A stretch of DNA of 35,363 bases from Paenibacillus sp. Soil787 (GCF_001429545.1 NZ_LMSP01000044.1:364632-399994), one strand, 5' to 3'. Counted from the first letter of the stretch, positions 1 to 7,594 are shown. Translations and numbers: made by a program. Notes: generated by a model not told the origin, from the letters alone.

Positions 1-498
1 ATCCAGAATGCAGCTCTTCGCGAAAAATTAAAACCTGTATCTGGCGGTGCCACGGGACAACTGCCCACTGCCAGCCATTTTGTAGTTATATTGGCCAGAA
101 GAGAAGAAGGCTTACGGCCTGACTCGGTTCACGTGAACAAAATGTGGAAAGACATTCATCATATGCCCGAAGAAGTTGTGCAAGATTGGTACGATTTCTA
201 CAAATTCTTCGTCGAAACAGAACTCGAAGATAATGATCGTCTCATTTTTGAATGGTCAGTCAGACAAACCTATATAGCATTGGGAAACATGATGACAGCC
301 GCTGCTCAAATCGGAATTGATTCCTGTCCGATCGAAGGTTTTGATAAAAAGCAGGTGACCGCTATTTTACAAAATGAGGATATCATTAACGGCGACGATT
401 TCGGTGTAGCCTGTATGGTCGCTTTCGGATATCGTCAAAAGGATCCCAAACGTCCACAAACAAGACAACATCTCGATGAGATTGTTGAGTGGCGATAA
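1..498 (+). CDS. Nitroreductase family protein, 5' truncated by the window edge
   Basis: The reading frame is open from base 1, so the N-terminus lies outside the window; 165 residues are visible. The C-terminal half contains GIDSCPIEGF, preceded by an alanine-rich helix (MMTAAAQ). This is a hallmark of FMN-dependent NAD(P)H nitroreductases of the NfsB/YfkO/DrgA type, which reduce nitroaromatics or quinones with NAD(P)H in the cytosol. A TTG at 91 is in frame, but conserved family-like sequence continues upstream of it, so it is not the start. The next gene is also a flavin-dependent reductase. A hairpin repeat follows the stop. The family call is secure; the substrate is unknown. Confidence 0.85.
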   Translation: MQNAALREKLKPVSGGATGQLPTASHFVVILARREEGLRPDSVHVNKMWKDIHHMPEEVVQDWYDFYKFFVETELEDNDRLIFEWSVRQTYIALGNMMTAAAQIGIDSCPIEGFDKKQVTAILQNEDIINGDDFGVACMVAFGYRQKDPKRPQTRQHLDEIVEWR

Positions 499-535
499 AC
501 TTAAGATGATATTTCTCAACATCAGGGGACATGTT

Positions 536-620
536 TCGCTAATAGGTGCTCAAGTTTAAGAATAGGGTTGCTGCGGGTGCGGCAACTCCTTTTTTATGGT
601 GCTAACGGGTAGGGTTCTTT
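536..620 (+). repeat. Degenerate copy of the two-site palindromic repeat (family A), with terminator-like stem
   Basis: A weak left site (CGCTAATAGGTGCTCAAG) is followed by the stem GTTGC TGCGGGTGC GGCAAC, a T-run (CCTTTTTTAT) and a right-site motif GCTAACGGGTAGGGTTC. It follows the nitroreductase gene and probably terminates it. It lies 7 kb away from the main array, so the family is not confined to that array. Confidence 0.5.
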
Positions 621-683
621 GGGGGAAAGTGAAAAAAACATTTTAGTACAAGAATGTAACGGCCGCTCACAAGATATGCCTGC

Positions 684-701
684 ACCGTCATCAGTGACGG
701 T
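684..701. promoter_or_regulatory. Candidate operator: perfect inverted repeat before the azoreductase
   Basis: ACCGTCA-tcag-TGACGGT is a perfect 7-bp dyad. A TATAAT hexamer (705-710) begins three bases after it. There is no T-run, so it is not a terminator. A dyad placed against a -10 upstream of a stress reductase suggests a repressor site (MarR-type regulators are usual for azoreductases), but the regulator is not identified here. Confidence 0.4.
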
Positions 702-840
702 AATTATAATATCTTCGCCAATTCTGACGGCTGAGATCTCAATGCTTTAAGATTGGCTGCAAAATATAACAACGCTAAAAGAGGAAATGTCATTTATTTG
801 GGATTTCATCAATTTAAGAAAAGGGAGCGTTTGATTTAAC

Positions 841-1479
841 ATGGCACAAGTTCTATACATTACTGCTAATCCAAAATCAATTGAAAACTCTGTTGGTCAT
901 CGAGTAGGACAAGCTTTTCTTAAAGCATATTGCGAAACTCATGCAAATGATAAGATTCAGGAAATAAATTTATATGAAGAGGAATTTCCAATCGTGGATC
1001 TCGATATCCTTACCAGTTGGGAGAAAATGCGTCGAGGGGGAATGCCATTTTCAGAGTTGAGTCAAGTCGAACAGCAAAAAATCAATGCTTTAAATCAATT
1101 TATAGATCGAGTAACGAGCGCTGATAAATACGTATTTGTATCTCCTATGTGGAACTGGAGTATTCCACCACGATTAAAAGAATTTATCGATTCCATTGTG
1201 GTGGCCGGAAAAACATTTCATTACACCGAAAATGGTCCTGTCGGACATTTAATAGGTAAAAAAGCCATTCATATTCAAGTTAGCGGCGGTATTTACTCGC
1301 AAGGACCTTTAACGAAAATGGATCATAGTCACCCGTATTTAAAACAAGTGCTTAACATCATAGGTATTCATAATGTAGAAGTATTATATGTGGAAGGACA
1401 TGATTTTGACCGAGAGCGAGCAAATGAAATTATTCGCAAGGGTATATCGGATGCAGAAAAGCATGCGATGACATTTTAA
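841..1479 (+). CDS. azoR: FMN-dependent NADH-azoreductase / quinone reductase
   Basis: 212 residues, the usual length for AzoR (AcpD) flavoproteins of the flavodoxin-like fold. The N-terminal phosphate-binding loop is ITANPKSIENSVGHRVG. The FMN-contacting PMWNWSIPPRLKEFID segment (about 101-116) is characteristic, as is the SGGIYSQGP turn near 149-157. The enzyme reduces quinones and azo compounds with NADH in the cytosol. An AGGGAG ribosome site precedes the ATG. It has its own intergenic region with a candidate operator, so it is probably transcribed separately from the nitroreductase. Confidence 0.92.
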   Translation: MAQVLYITANPKSIENSVGHRVGQAFLKAYCETHANDKIQEINLYEEEFPIVDLDILTSWEKMRRGGMPFSELSQVEQQKINALNQFIDRVTSADKYVFVSPMWNWSIPPRLKEFIDSIVVAGKTFHYTENGPVGHLIGKKAIHIQVSGGIYSQGPLTKMDHSHPYLKQVLNIIGIHNVEVLYVEGHDFDRERANEIIRKGISDAEKHAMTF

Positions 1480-1640
1480 TCACGATGTCGATTTCGCCCC
1501 CCAGCTCGTGGCGCTGTTTCCGAGTGCGGAGCATTGCTCGTCGTCGTCGCCAGAATTAGATGATCCAGTCCGGATGCTCCTCATGGTGCTTGGCTTGTTC
1601 ATGGATAATTGACGACAACTTAGATTACAAAATAGTGGTT

Positions 1641-2105
1641 TTACTCAAGCGGATAATCATAGCGAATGAAACCCTTGTAATTGGCAACCTTGTCATAGAG
1701 CAAACGAGCTGTGGTATTGTCTTGACGAGTATGCCAGTAGAATCGAGAAGCGTTATTTTCTCGCGCCGATTGCGCTACCCGTTCAATGAGTGCCCGAGCC
1801 ACCCCATGCCCATGGGAAGCCTCGTCGACGAATAAATCTTGCAGATAGCAGGCATCTTCCATCCAGATAGTGCGATGGAACTGGTATTGGGCTATACCGA
1901 CTAAATTTCCTTGTAAGTGCGCGCCAAAACCATATATACCATCAGCATTCAACAAACGGTGCCACACCTCATCATATATTGAGTCGTGGAGATCAGTCTC
2001 GTAAAAGGTTTTATAACCTCGAGCCAAGATGTTCCAGCTGTTACGATCCTCTGCTCTCAGTGGCACAATGTTAATCGAGATTTGTTTGTTCGATATTCCT
2101 GCCAT
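1641..2105 (-). CDS. GNAT family N-acetyltransferase
   Basis: 154 residues with a complete GNAT fold. A central strand reads LQDLFVDEASHGHGVARALI (about 88-107), containing the acetyl-CoA pyrophosphate loop HGHGVA in the Q/RxxGxG/A position. The C-terminal NTTARLLYDKVANYKGFIRYDY is the usual second acetyl-CoA contact. An AAGGATG ribosome site lies just before the ATG at 2105. The acceptor substrate cannot be predicted. Between this gene and azoR (1480-1640) there is only a short minus-strand tail (HEQAKHHEEHPDWII, stop near 1559) that may be a remnant of another gene. Confidence 0.88.
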   Translation of the reverse strand: MAGISNKQISINIVPLRAEDRNSWNILARGYKTFYETDLHDSIYDEVWHRLLNADGIYGFGAHLQGNLVGIAQYQFHRTIWMEDACYLQDLFVDEASHGHGVARALIERVAQSARENNASRFYWHTRQDNTTARLLYDKVANYKGFIRYDYPLE

Positions 2106-2163
2106 TTTGGCTCATCCTTTCAATTATAGTAAGAGTAGCAAAGGTTAGTATTTATAAATTATT

Positions 2164-2379
2164 TTAGCTTATTGGGATAAGATATAAAATACTAATATCT
2201 TGAATCCAGGGAAGTGCAACCTGCTGGAGCAGCTTCTCATCGACTAATGTTTTGTAATAGGAAATGACTACTTCTTGCTTTCCCAGTGAAACCGTCGTCG
2301 TCTTAAAATCGCTCGATTGTGCGGATAGCTGCTTCAGTTGATCCTGTTGTTCGGATTTAAGGCGATTGTTCAGCTTCAT
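2164..2379 (-). pseudogene. N-terminal fragment of a GerA-type spore germination protein
   Basis: 71 residues resembling the soluble N-terminal part of GerAA/GerKA subunits: a DFKTTTVSLG segment followed by VVISYYKTLVDEKLLQQ, the conserved strand-helix in that family. Normal GerA A-subunits are about 500 residues with several membrane helices; nothing like that follows. The frame ends at WIQDISILYLIPIS. It is therefore a truncated remnant and probably inactive. It supports an endospore-forming host. No good ribosome site is visible. Confidence 0.55.
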
Positions 2380-2475
2380 AACCCGACTCCGGCGTTAATT
2401 TGATTGGCGATGTTATTTTGATGCGGGGAACCCATAACTATACGTAAGGCACAACCCGAAAAATAACACTCGTAA

Positions 2476-2491
2476 TGTGAAATATTTCGCA
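2476..2491. promoter_or_regulatory. Candidate Crp/Fnr-family binding site with class II promoter geometry
   Basis: TGTGA-AATATT-TCGCA is one base from the TGTGA-N6-TCACA consensus of Crp/Fnr regulators. A -10-like TAAGAT sits at 2513-2518, so a start near 2525 would put the centre of the box at -41.5, the classical activating position. A Crp/Fnr-family gene lies four genes downstream (3644-4342), suggesting local or self regulation. The geometry is measured from the sequence; binding is inferred. Confidence 0.55.
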
Positions 2492-2561
2492 GAAGGATTC
2501 ATCTCATTCGGTTAAGATAAGCTCATGAAACATACATCACAATAATAAGGAGTGTTCAAGC

Positions 2562-2915
2562 ATGAAAAAAGTAGCTATTATCGTACATGCCACGGAGAAT
2601 GAAGGGGGAAGAGTATCTCATGCCCTGCTGTATGGCCAAGAGCTGCACGGGGCTAACTTCGATGTCAAAATTTATTTCGACGGCCAAGGTACGACCTGGG
2701 TCAAAACGCTGGAGGATCCATCCCACATGTTCAATCCTCTTTACAAAGCTGCTAAAGGGCTGGGCCTCATCGCCGGAGTTTGCAATTTCTGCGCGAACGT
2801 TTTCGGCGTGACCGAGGATGCCAAATCCGCCGGCCTCCCGACATTCGCGGATGTGGAAGGACACCTCAGCATTTCGAAATTGATTGCGGACGATTACCAA
2901 ATCATCACCCTTTAA
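2562..2915 (+). CDS. DsrE/DsrF-like family protein
   Basis: 117 residues with the DsrE-type alpha/beta fold: a first strand KKVAIIVHA, a strand FDVKIYFDGQGTTWV, and the motif GVCNFCANVFG (about 72-82), which carries the paired cysteines often seen in this sulfur-relay family. It starts at ATG 2562 behind AAGGAG. Family members carry or sense sulfane sulfur, and a neighbouring glutaredoxin fits a thiol or sulfur role. The substrate is inferred only from the family. A hairpin terminator follows, so the genes behind it may be reached by read-through. Confidence 0.75.
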   Translation: MKKVAIIVHATENEGGRVSHALLYGQELHGANFDVKIYFDGQGTTWVKTLEDPSHMFNPLYKAAKGLGLIAGVCNFCANVFGVTEDAKSAGLPTFADVEGHLSISKLIADDYQIITL

Positions 2916-2954
2916 TTTCGAAGCGGCGTAAACACCGTTTGACAACAGGAAGAT

Positions 2955-2982
2955 GGGCTGGTCAAGACACCTTGATCAGCCC
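2955..2982 (+). terminator. Rho-independent terminator after the DsrE-like gene
   Basis: GGGCTG-g-TCAAG pairs with CTTGA-t-CAGCCC around the loop ACAC, followed by GTTTTCGCTTTC. The stem is strong but the T-run is interrupted, so termination may be partial. Confidence 0.6.
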
Positions 2983-3101
2983 GTTTTCGCTTTCGCTTGA
3001 CTCTCTCCCGTTTCGGCCATCATACCGCAGGAGGTGTTTAAAATTTACTCCTTACTAAGTAAATAGTTAGAATACAGTCATGGAGAGCAGAAAAAATCAA
3101 A

Positions 3102-3386
3102 ATGCAAGCGGATTTCGAATCGATGCCTGAGGCGCTGCAGCACAAAGTAAAAGAAGTGAGCGAAAAGGAACTTTTTATCCTGATCCATATTCTTAAAGCG
3201 ATTCAGGAAGAAGGTGGCATCGACTCTGCAGCGGAAATCGAACCGCTTGCGATCATGATATTGGCAGGCGGTAAAGGGATTTTGCAATATATCACCGGGT
3301 ATTCGGAAGGAAATTATCCCATGTTTTTTTCAAACAAATCAATCGGCTTATTCAATAACCCGGCCGTAACTGGCCGGTTCTTATGA
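3102..3386 (+). CDS. Hypothetical protein in the redox cluster
   Basis: 94 residues, not recognised. The N-terminal half looks like a genuine amphipathic protein (DFESMPEALQHKVKEVSEKE, then a helix LFILIHILKAIQEEGG). The last ten residues are encoded by a hairpin (AACCcGGCC/GGCCGGTT, 3357-3378), so the natural C-terminus may be shorter or the hairpin may be an attenuator. The ribosome site GGAGAG is 13 bases away and weak. It lies between the DsrE-like and glutaredoxin genes on the same strand. Confidence 0.45.
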   Translation: MQADFESMPEALQHKVKEVSEKELFILIHILKAIQEEGGIDSAAEIEPLAIMILAGGKGILQYITGYSEGNYPMFFSNKSIGLFNNPAVTGRFL

Positions 3387-3429
3387 CTTCAGCGGGAGCA
3401 AGGGGGAGACGGAAATAAAGAATGTCTTA

Positions 3430-3651
3430 TTGTATGGAACCGATCATTGCGCCGCATGCGCCGAAGCCATAAAGTTCTTTCAACAGGAAGGAATTCCTTA
3501 CCAATACAAGGACGTAGGAACCGACAAGGAGGCTTTCGCTGAAATGCTTCGTCTCGGCGGTATCGCGACGCCGTTCATCGTAGCCGGTACGCACGTATTT
3601 CATTCGTTTGACCGCCAGAAATTGAAGGAGGTATTGAAACCGCATGGATAA
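3430..3651 (+). CDS. Glutaredoxin family protein
   Basis: 73 residues with a thioredoxin-like fold: active site CAAC at residues 7-10 (CxxC), the cis-proline motif IATPFIV, and a C-terminal helix KLKEVLKPHG. It would act as a small cytosolic thiol-disulfide carrier. The start is uncertain. TTG 3430 is used, but homologous sequence (KNVLLYGTDHC) seems to begin three to five codons earlier, with no standard start codon there. The only nearby ATG (3422) is out of frame. AGGGGGAGA at 3400-3408 is the likely ribosome site. The end overlaps the next gene by 8 bases, suggesting translational coupling. Confidence 0.75.
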   Translation: MYGTDHCAACAEAIKFFQQEGIPYQYKDVGTDKEAFAEMLRLGGIATPFIVAGTHVFHSFDRQKLKEVLKPHG

Positions 3652-4342
3652 GCTTTGGTATTTATCGAGAATCAGCATTTTTGACTCTCTCTCTCCGGAG
3701 GATTTTAAGGAGATCGATATGATGGCTCCGGTAACCCATTTTAATGCAGTTCCCAAAGGCACGCTAATCCAGACTCCTGAACATCATCGCGACGGCTTGT
3801 TTTTCGTAAAAACAGGCACGCTCCGGATGTACAAAGTGAACGCCGAAGGCAAGCAGTTTACCGCTGCGATCCTGGGGAGCGGCAATATGTTCGGCGAAAT
3901 CGACTCCTTATCGTTCGGAACGCACGACATGTACATCGAAACGATCGAAGAGACCTTGATCTGCTCCGTTCTGCGCGAGCATTTCGAAAAGTTCCTCCTG
4001 AAAAGACCGGAGCTGGCCATGCGATTTCTGAAGGTTTTAAGCAATCAGCTGAAGGAGAAAGAGGAGCTACTTGAAAAGCTGGCCATCGGTAATATCGAAG
4101 ATCGCGTGCTGCATTTGCTGCTTAAATTATCCGAGCAGTTCGGCACGGAAAACGACGGCTTCGTCAAAATCGATTTTCCTTTGACCCACCAAGAAATTGC
4201 CAATATGATCGGCGTAACGCGCGAATCGGTGACCACGATTTTGAAGGACTTGTCCCAAAAAGACATCCTCCGAACCGGTCGAATGCAGATATCGGTTCAT
4301 TCGCAAAAATTCAGAGCATACTTGAATCATGCTGAGTTTTAA
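3644..4342 (+). CDS. Crp/Fnr family transcriptional regulator
   Basis: 232 residues. The N-terminal cyclic-nucleotide-binding-like beta roll runs from about 12 to 125 (FFVKTGTLRMYKVNAEGKQF, then GSGNMFGEIDSL). A dimer helix (about 126-148) is followed by a winged HTH with LTHQEIANMIGVTRESVTTI at 180-199. The only cysteine is residue 107, so it cannot hold an Fnr-type iron-sulfur cluster; the signal is unknown. It overlaps the glutaredoxin gene and probably controls the upstream cluster through the box at 2476-2491. Confidence 0.88.
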   Translation: MDKLWYLSRISIFDSLSPEDFKEIDMMAPVTHFNAVPKGTLIQTPEHHRDGLFFVKTGTLRMYKVNAEGKQFTAAILGSGNMFGEIDSLSFGTHDMYIETIEETLICSVLREHFEKFLLKRPELAMRFLKVLSNQLKEKEELLEKLAIGNIEDRVLHLLLKLSEQFGTENDGFVKIDFPLTHQEIANMIGVTRESVTTILKDLSQKDILRTGRMQISVHSQKFRAYLNHAEF

Positions 4343-4426
4343 CAATAACGAGCGATTACATGCAAAACGAAAGGGGCGCGAAATAGATCCATTTCTCAAT
4401 AAATAATGAAGAACCTAGATAAAATG

Positions 4427-4457
4427 AAGAGACCATATCTCGTTGCTTTGGTCTCTT
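4427..4457 (+). terminator. Terminator after the Crp/Fnr-family gene
   Basis: AAGAGACC and GGTCTCTTT form a stem around a 15-base loop, followed by a short pyrimidine stretch TCT. It lies between convergent genes and may serve both. Confidence 0.55.
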
Positions 4458-4519
4458 TCTATGAAGCCGTCAGTAAAATTACTAATTACGAAATTCGCCT
4501 CACTCACTTCAACTGTCCG

Positions 4520-4924
4520 TCAAAGCCTACTGCTGAACCGTTTGATCGCTTCCTCGGTCACCGGCGCGAAGAGGTTAACCAGGTTGCCGTCGGGATCGCG
4601 AAACAGCACAGCACGGTTCCCCCACGGAATCGTGGTTGGTTCCTTTACCCACTCGTCGACATACGGCTTCAAGCGCTCGTATTCGGCATCGACATCGTGG
4701 ACGCGGAACTCAATGATGACAGTGTGATTGTCGGCCGCCACTGCGGAACCGGCACCGAATAGGTACACCGTCTGGGAGTGGCCGATCGCCAGTGTGCACG
4801 ATGGCACAACGAGTTCGGCAAAGACGGGGGCGGGGCGTTCCGCCGAAACACCCATGACTTTCTCATAGAACTCGACGAGACGATCCACGTCGTCGGTAAT
4901 GATGCGTACAGAAGCAAAATTCAC
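4520..4924 (-). CDS. VOC family protein (glyoxalase/dioxygenase-like)
   Basis: 134 residues with two beta-alpha-beta-beta-beta modules: the first begins ASVRIITDDVDRLVEFYEKV, and the second ends FRDPDGNLVNLFAP, the typical closing strand of vicinal-oxygen-chelate proteins. Starts at GTG 4924 with AGGAAGG about 10 bases upstream. The reaction is not predictable; many such genes are cofactor-bound isomerases, dioxygenases or drug-binding proteins. Its GC content is clearly higher than that of flanking DNA, which hints at acquisition from a high-GC relative. Confidence 0.85.
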   Translation of the reverse strand: MNFASVRIITDDVDRLVEFYEKVMGVSAERPAPVFAELVVPSCTLAIGHSQTVYLFGAGSAVAADNHTVIIEFRVHDVDAEYERLKPYVDEWVKEPTTIPWGNRAVLFRDPDGNLVNLFAPVTEEAIKRFSSRL

Positions 4925-4948
4925 AAGTTACCATCCTTCCTATAATAA

Positions 4949-4968
4949 AGGATACAATACCGTATCCT
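4949..4968. promoter_or_regulatory. Candidate operator in the VOC gene promoter
   Basis: AGGATAC-AATACC-GTATCCT is a perfect 7-bp dyad with a 6-bp centre, 25 bases upstream of the VOC start codon. On the minus strand it overlaps a plausible -10 (TATTGT) with TTGGGC 18 bases before it. This is the usual position for a TetR- or MarR-type repressor site; the regulator is not in view. Confidence 0.4.
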
Positions 4969-5033
4969 ATCATTTTGGCCCAAATACTTCGCATTTATCT
5001 CCCACTCCTTTACGAGTACTTACTCCGATAAAA

Positions 5034-5067
5034 AAACGCTACTGACAACAGTATGTCTGTAGCGTTT
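5034..5067 (-). terminator. Bidirectional-looking terminator (serves the ABC-class ATPase gene)
   Basis: AAACGCTAC and GTAGCGTTT arms with inner GACA/TGTC pairing. On the minus strand the stem is followed by a U-tract (complement of ATAAAAAAA). It is well placed to end transcription from the gene whose stop is at 5233. Confidence 0.65.
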
Positions 5068-5116
5068 TAACATATTTTGGACTTCCTCCTTTAAGCGGGC
5101 AAGCTACATCACGGAC

Positions 5117-5146
5117 AAGGCCCTGCTCAATATCGAGCGGGGCCTT
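5117..5146 (+). terminator. Strong GC-rich hairpin, second terminator in the gap
   Basis: AAGGCCC-TGCTC pairs with GAGC-GGGGCCTT around AATATC, then TGTTTAGG. No + strand gene ends just upstream, so it is either a relic or a second barrier. The gap 4925-5232 holds only the operator and the two hairpins. Confidence 0.45.
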
Positions 5147-5232
5147 TGTTTAGGTAAGCGCAGAGTCTATCCTACAGCCATCCTCCACTTCAACCCGTTT
5201 ACATATTGGATAAACGTATACTTATGTCGTAA

Positions 5233-6867
5233 TTAGAGGTGTTCAGAGGGTTCAAGCTGAATAAAATCCAAATGTTTCATTCGGTTCATGACAGATAATA
5301 CTTCATTAATTCTAGGTAATTCAAGCCATCTTTCGAAATCAGGAAAAAAGGAAGAAAATACAATATCCACTCCTTCTCTCTCCATATCTTCGAGAGCTTT
5401 TTTGATTTTTTCATGAAGAAAGATGAGGCGATCCTGATTAGTTATAGCGATTTTTCGAATTAAAAAGGCAATAGCTGCAAGCTGGGCGTGTGATGTGATA
5501 TTGTAAAGCCCTCTGATATCAATTTGTTCATCACCTATCATGATGTATCCCATGGTTGAAACCATCAGCTTTTCTGTACCACTGCCCTGTGGATAGCTCG
5601 AAAAGTGATCGGTGGTTATTTTTCTTTCTATCTCCCATTTTGTAAGGGGGATACGTTCGCGTGGTTTGTCGTGTTCACATAATTTTTTTGCTTCCTGGGT
5701 TACGTTTTTTGGCATAAAATTGTCCATCAGGATGATTTGATCGGCAACGGATAAAAATTCACCGCTACCTCCAATAACAAGAACGGAAGATACGTGGGCA
5801 GCCTCATAAAGCTCCCTGACACGTTCCGTAAAAGGTGTAATGGGTTCATGCTTGATTAATGAACGCATTTTGATGTCTTGAATCATAAAATTCGTCGCAC
5901 TTCTGTCTTCATCAATAAGAAGAAGCTTACACCCGACGTTTATGGCTTCCATAATATTTGCCGCTTGAGATGTGGAACCTGAGGCGTAGTCAGTCGAAAA
6001 CTGTTCAGCCGAACTATTGGGTATCCATTTTATGAAAGGCGTAATATTGATATTTTTTATGGAACGGCCTTCCTCTGCAGATATTTCCATTGCACTTTGA
6101 TCTGTAATCACAAATTCTCGGCCGTCGCCTATGCTGTGATTGTAAATCCCCGAATTTAGTGCATCCAGCAATGTGCTTTTACCCGAATAACCACCGCCGG
6201 TGATGACCGTCACACCTTGTTTTATGCCCATTCCTCGCAAACCACAAATTTCAACTTCAACATCTTCCGGGGATGTAAAAGGCAAGGCATCCTCCAGTGG
6301 CCCGCTGTTGTCTTTATTTCTTGGCAAAATGCTGCCATTCGCAATAAACGCACAATAATCACTGGATTTCAGCCATTCGCGAATCATATTTTGTTTTTTC
6401 ACCAATTCATAGGCAGCATTTACTTTGATGAGATCAAACTTAGCAATAAACTTCTCCACTTCTTTTGGAAGCATTTTGCAGAGCATGCGCATAGCTTTTT
6501 CATTATTCCTGAATGGAAGTTGAACTGTAGTCATTAAGCATAGATACCATTTTTCCGAGATGACTTCGACAAAGGATGCATTACGTTGCAACACCACATT
6601 GGTTGGACGAAAACAATAAAAAGCACCATTTTCTTTATCAGGACGTGACCGGTTATAAATCAATTCATTTAATGCCTCAATATGATCAACCCATTCTCTT
6701 AATGCAAAATCTGAGAGAACAACTTGTTCCATATTTTCATCTAAGCCGAGACGGTCAAAAGGTATTTTTATGGTGATACATGGTTTATCCAGTGTGAGTT
6801 TATGTGTCCGTTCAATGTAATAGGCAACATCATTATTCCAATAGGTTGGGTCAGGTTCATAAATCAT
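5233..6867 (-). CDS. Predicted ATPase of the ABC class (P-loop protein)
   Basis: 544 residues, the usual size for this stand-alone ABC-class ATPase family. Walker A is GGGYSGKST at 224-232, an ABC-signature-like ASGSTSQ at 295-301, and Walker B KLLLIDED at 314-321. There are no membrane helices. The cellular role of the family is not established. ATG 6867 has no ribosome site. The frame stays open for 21 codons upstream and reads plausible protein (IKRLAQYFRSL, SAQSSYS), with AAAGGATG near 6935 and an ATT codon at 6924, so translation may start upstream at a rare codon. A terminator follows at 5034-5067. Confidence 0.82.
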   Translation of the reverse strand: MIYEPDPTYWNNDVAYYIERTHKLTLDKPCITIKIPFDRLGLDENMEQVVLSDFALREWVDHIEALNELIYNRSRPDKENGAFYCFRPTNVVLQRNASFVEVISEKWYLCLMTTVQLPFRNNEKAMRMLCKMLPKEVEKFIAKFDLIKVNAAYELVKKQNMIREWLKSSDYCAFIANGSILPRNKDNSGPLEDALPFTSPEDVEVEICGLRGMGIKQGVTVITGGGYSGKSTLLDALNSGIYNHSIGDGREFVITDQSAMEISAEEGRSIKNINITPFIKWIPNSSAEQFSTDYASGSTSQAANIMEAINVGCKLLLIDEDRSATNFMIQDIKMRSLIKHEPITPFTERVRELYEAAHVSSVLVIGGSGEFLSVADQIILMDNFMPKNVTQEAKKLCEHDKPRERIPLTKWEIERKITTDHFSSYPQGSGTEKLMVSTMGYIMIGDEQIDIRGLYNITSHAQLAAIAFLIRKIAITNQDRLIFLHEKIKKALEDMEREGVDIVFSSFFPDFERWLELPRINEVLSVMNRMKHLDFIQLEPSEHL

Positions 6868-7222
6868 ACTGTAAGATGACTGCGCGGATTGTAATGAGCG
6901 AAAATATTGAGCGAGTCTTTTAATAAAGCATCATCCTTTCGTATTTGGAAAGCGGTGAATAACGGGAAACGAACCGAAGTTGAAACGATATCTCAAGAAG
7001 GGGGCCCCTTATCCTTTGGAACAAGGTAAAGACGAAACGGACCGAGCCTACTCAAACATAATTTTCCGCGAAAAATGAATTCCATCCTAAGTAATTCAAG
7101 TTCAATACATATTCCCCCTAATAGAGTTTAGATCAATTTGTAAGCCAAACGATTAAATCCTACCAATTTCAAAATAAAACCACTATTGTTGCCTTGACCA
7201 ACCCTTTTGTCCAAAAAAAATA
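6868..7222. other. Intergenic region upstream of the ATPase, no gene seen
   Basis: Apart from the possible N-terminal extension of the ATPase (to about 6924), no convincing coding frame or repeat was seen. There is a GGGGCCCC palindrome at about 6999-7008. The promoter of the ATPase gene should lie here. Confidence 0.5.
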
Positions 7223-7245
7223 ACAGCCACTCCGTAAGTGGCTGT
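7223..7245 (-). terminator. Terminator of the small-peptide transcript
   Basis: ACAGCCACT-ccgta-AGTGGCTGT is a perfect 9-bp stem. On the minus strand it is followed by a run of U (complement of CCAAAAAAAATA). It sits 20 bases after the stop of the peptide ORF at 7265. Confidence 0.75.
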
Positions 7246-7264
7246 CATAGACCGGCAAGAAAGC

Positions 7265-7385
7265 TTAAACGTTCCTTCTGCCTAAATATAAAAGCCCTGA
7301 GAGTCCTACCTCAGAGCCTAATGTATTCGTAAAAGAATAACTAAAAAGCAACATGAGGATAAGACATATATTTTTTTGTTTTCAT
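7265..7385 (-). pseudogene. Small secreted-peptide gene, apparently frameshifted in an A7 run
   Basis: A strong ribosome site (GAGGTGAGG, 7390-7398) precedes ATG 7385, which reads MKTKK and then closes after 13 codons. One base removed from the A7 run (7371-7377) joins it to the other frame, giving about 39 residues: MKTKNICLILMLLFSYSF then TNTLGSEVGLSGLLYLGRRNV, a short signal-like hydrophobic segment and a small exported tail. Without the shift, ATG 7354 gives 29 residues but has no ribosome site. A clean terminator follows. It could be a peptide pheromone or bacteriocin-like product, a +1 frameshift gene, or a dead gene. Confidence 0.4.
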
Positions 7386-7566
7386 TGTCCTCACCTCATT
7401 ACGATTTATTTTTACAACAACACAAATATAACATTAAGATCATCCACAATGTAGGGAAAGATTAATTATAATTAACTCAAACCTTGAAATAGGTAAAAAT
7501 GCCCCCATAGAATGAAAATACTGGACACGATTTTAGTGAAAATAAGTATTAGACTGGCAGAACGTC

Positions 7567-7594
7567 ATTAAACTAACGGGCAGTTTAGTTTGGA
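7567..7594 (+). repeat. Solitary family A site
   Basis: ATTAAACTAACGGGCAG followed by TTTAGTTTGG is a right-type site with no stem and no partner. It marks the left limit of the dense array. Confidence 0.6.

Noticed and set aside
1560..1835. Plus-strand ORF of 91 codons
   Set aside because: Antisense to a clear GNAT gene, with Cys/Ser-rich composition typical of shadow frames.
4406..4762. Plus-strand ORFs across the VOC gene
   Set aside because: Antisense shadows of a gene with a clear VOC pattern on the minus strand.
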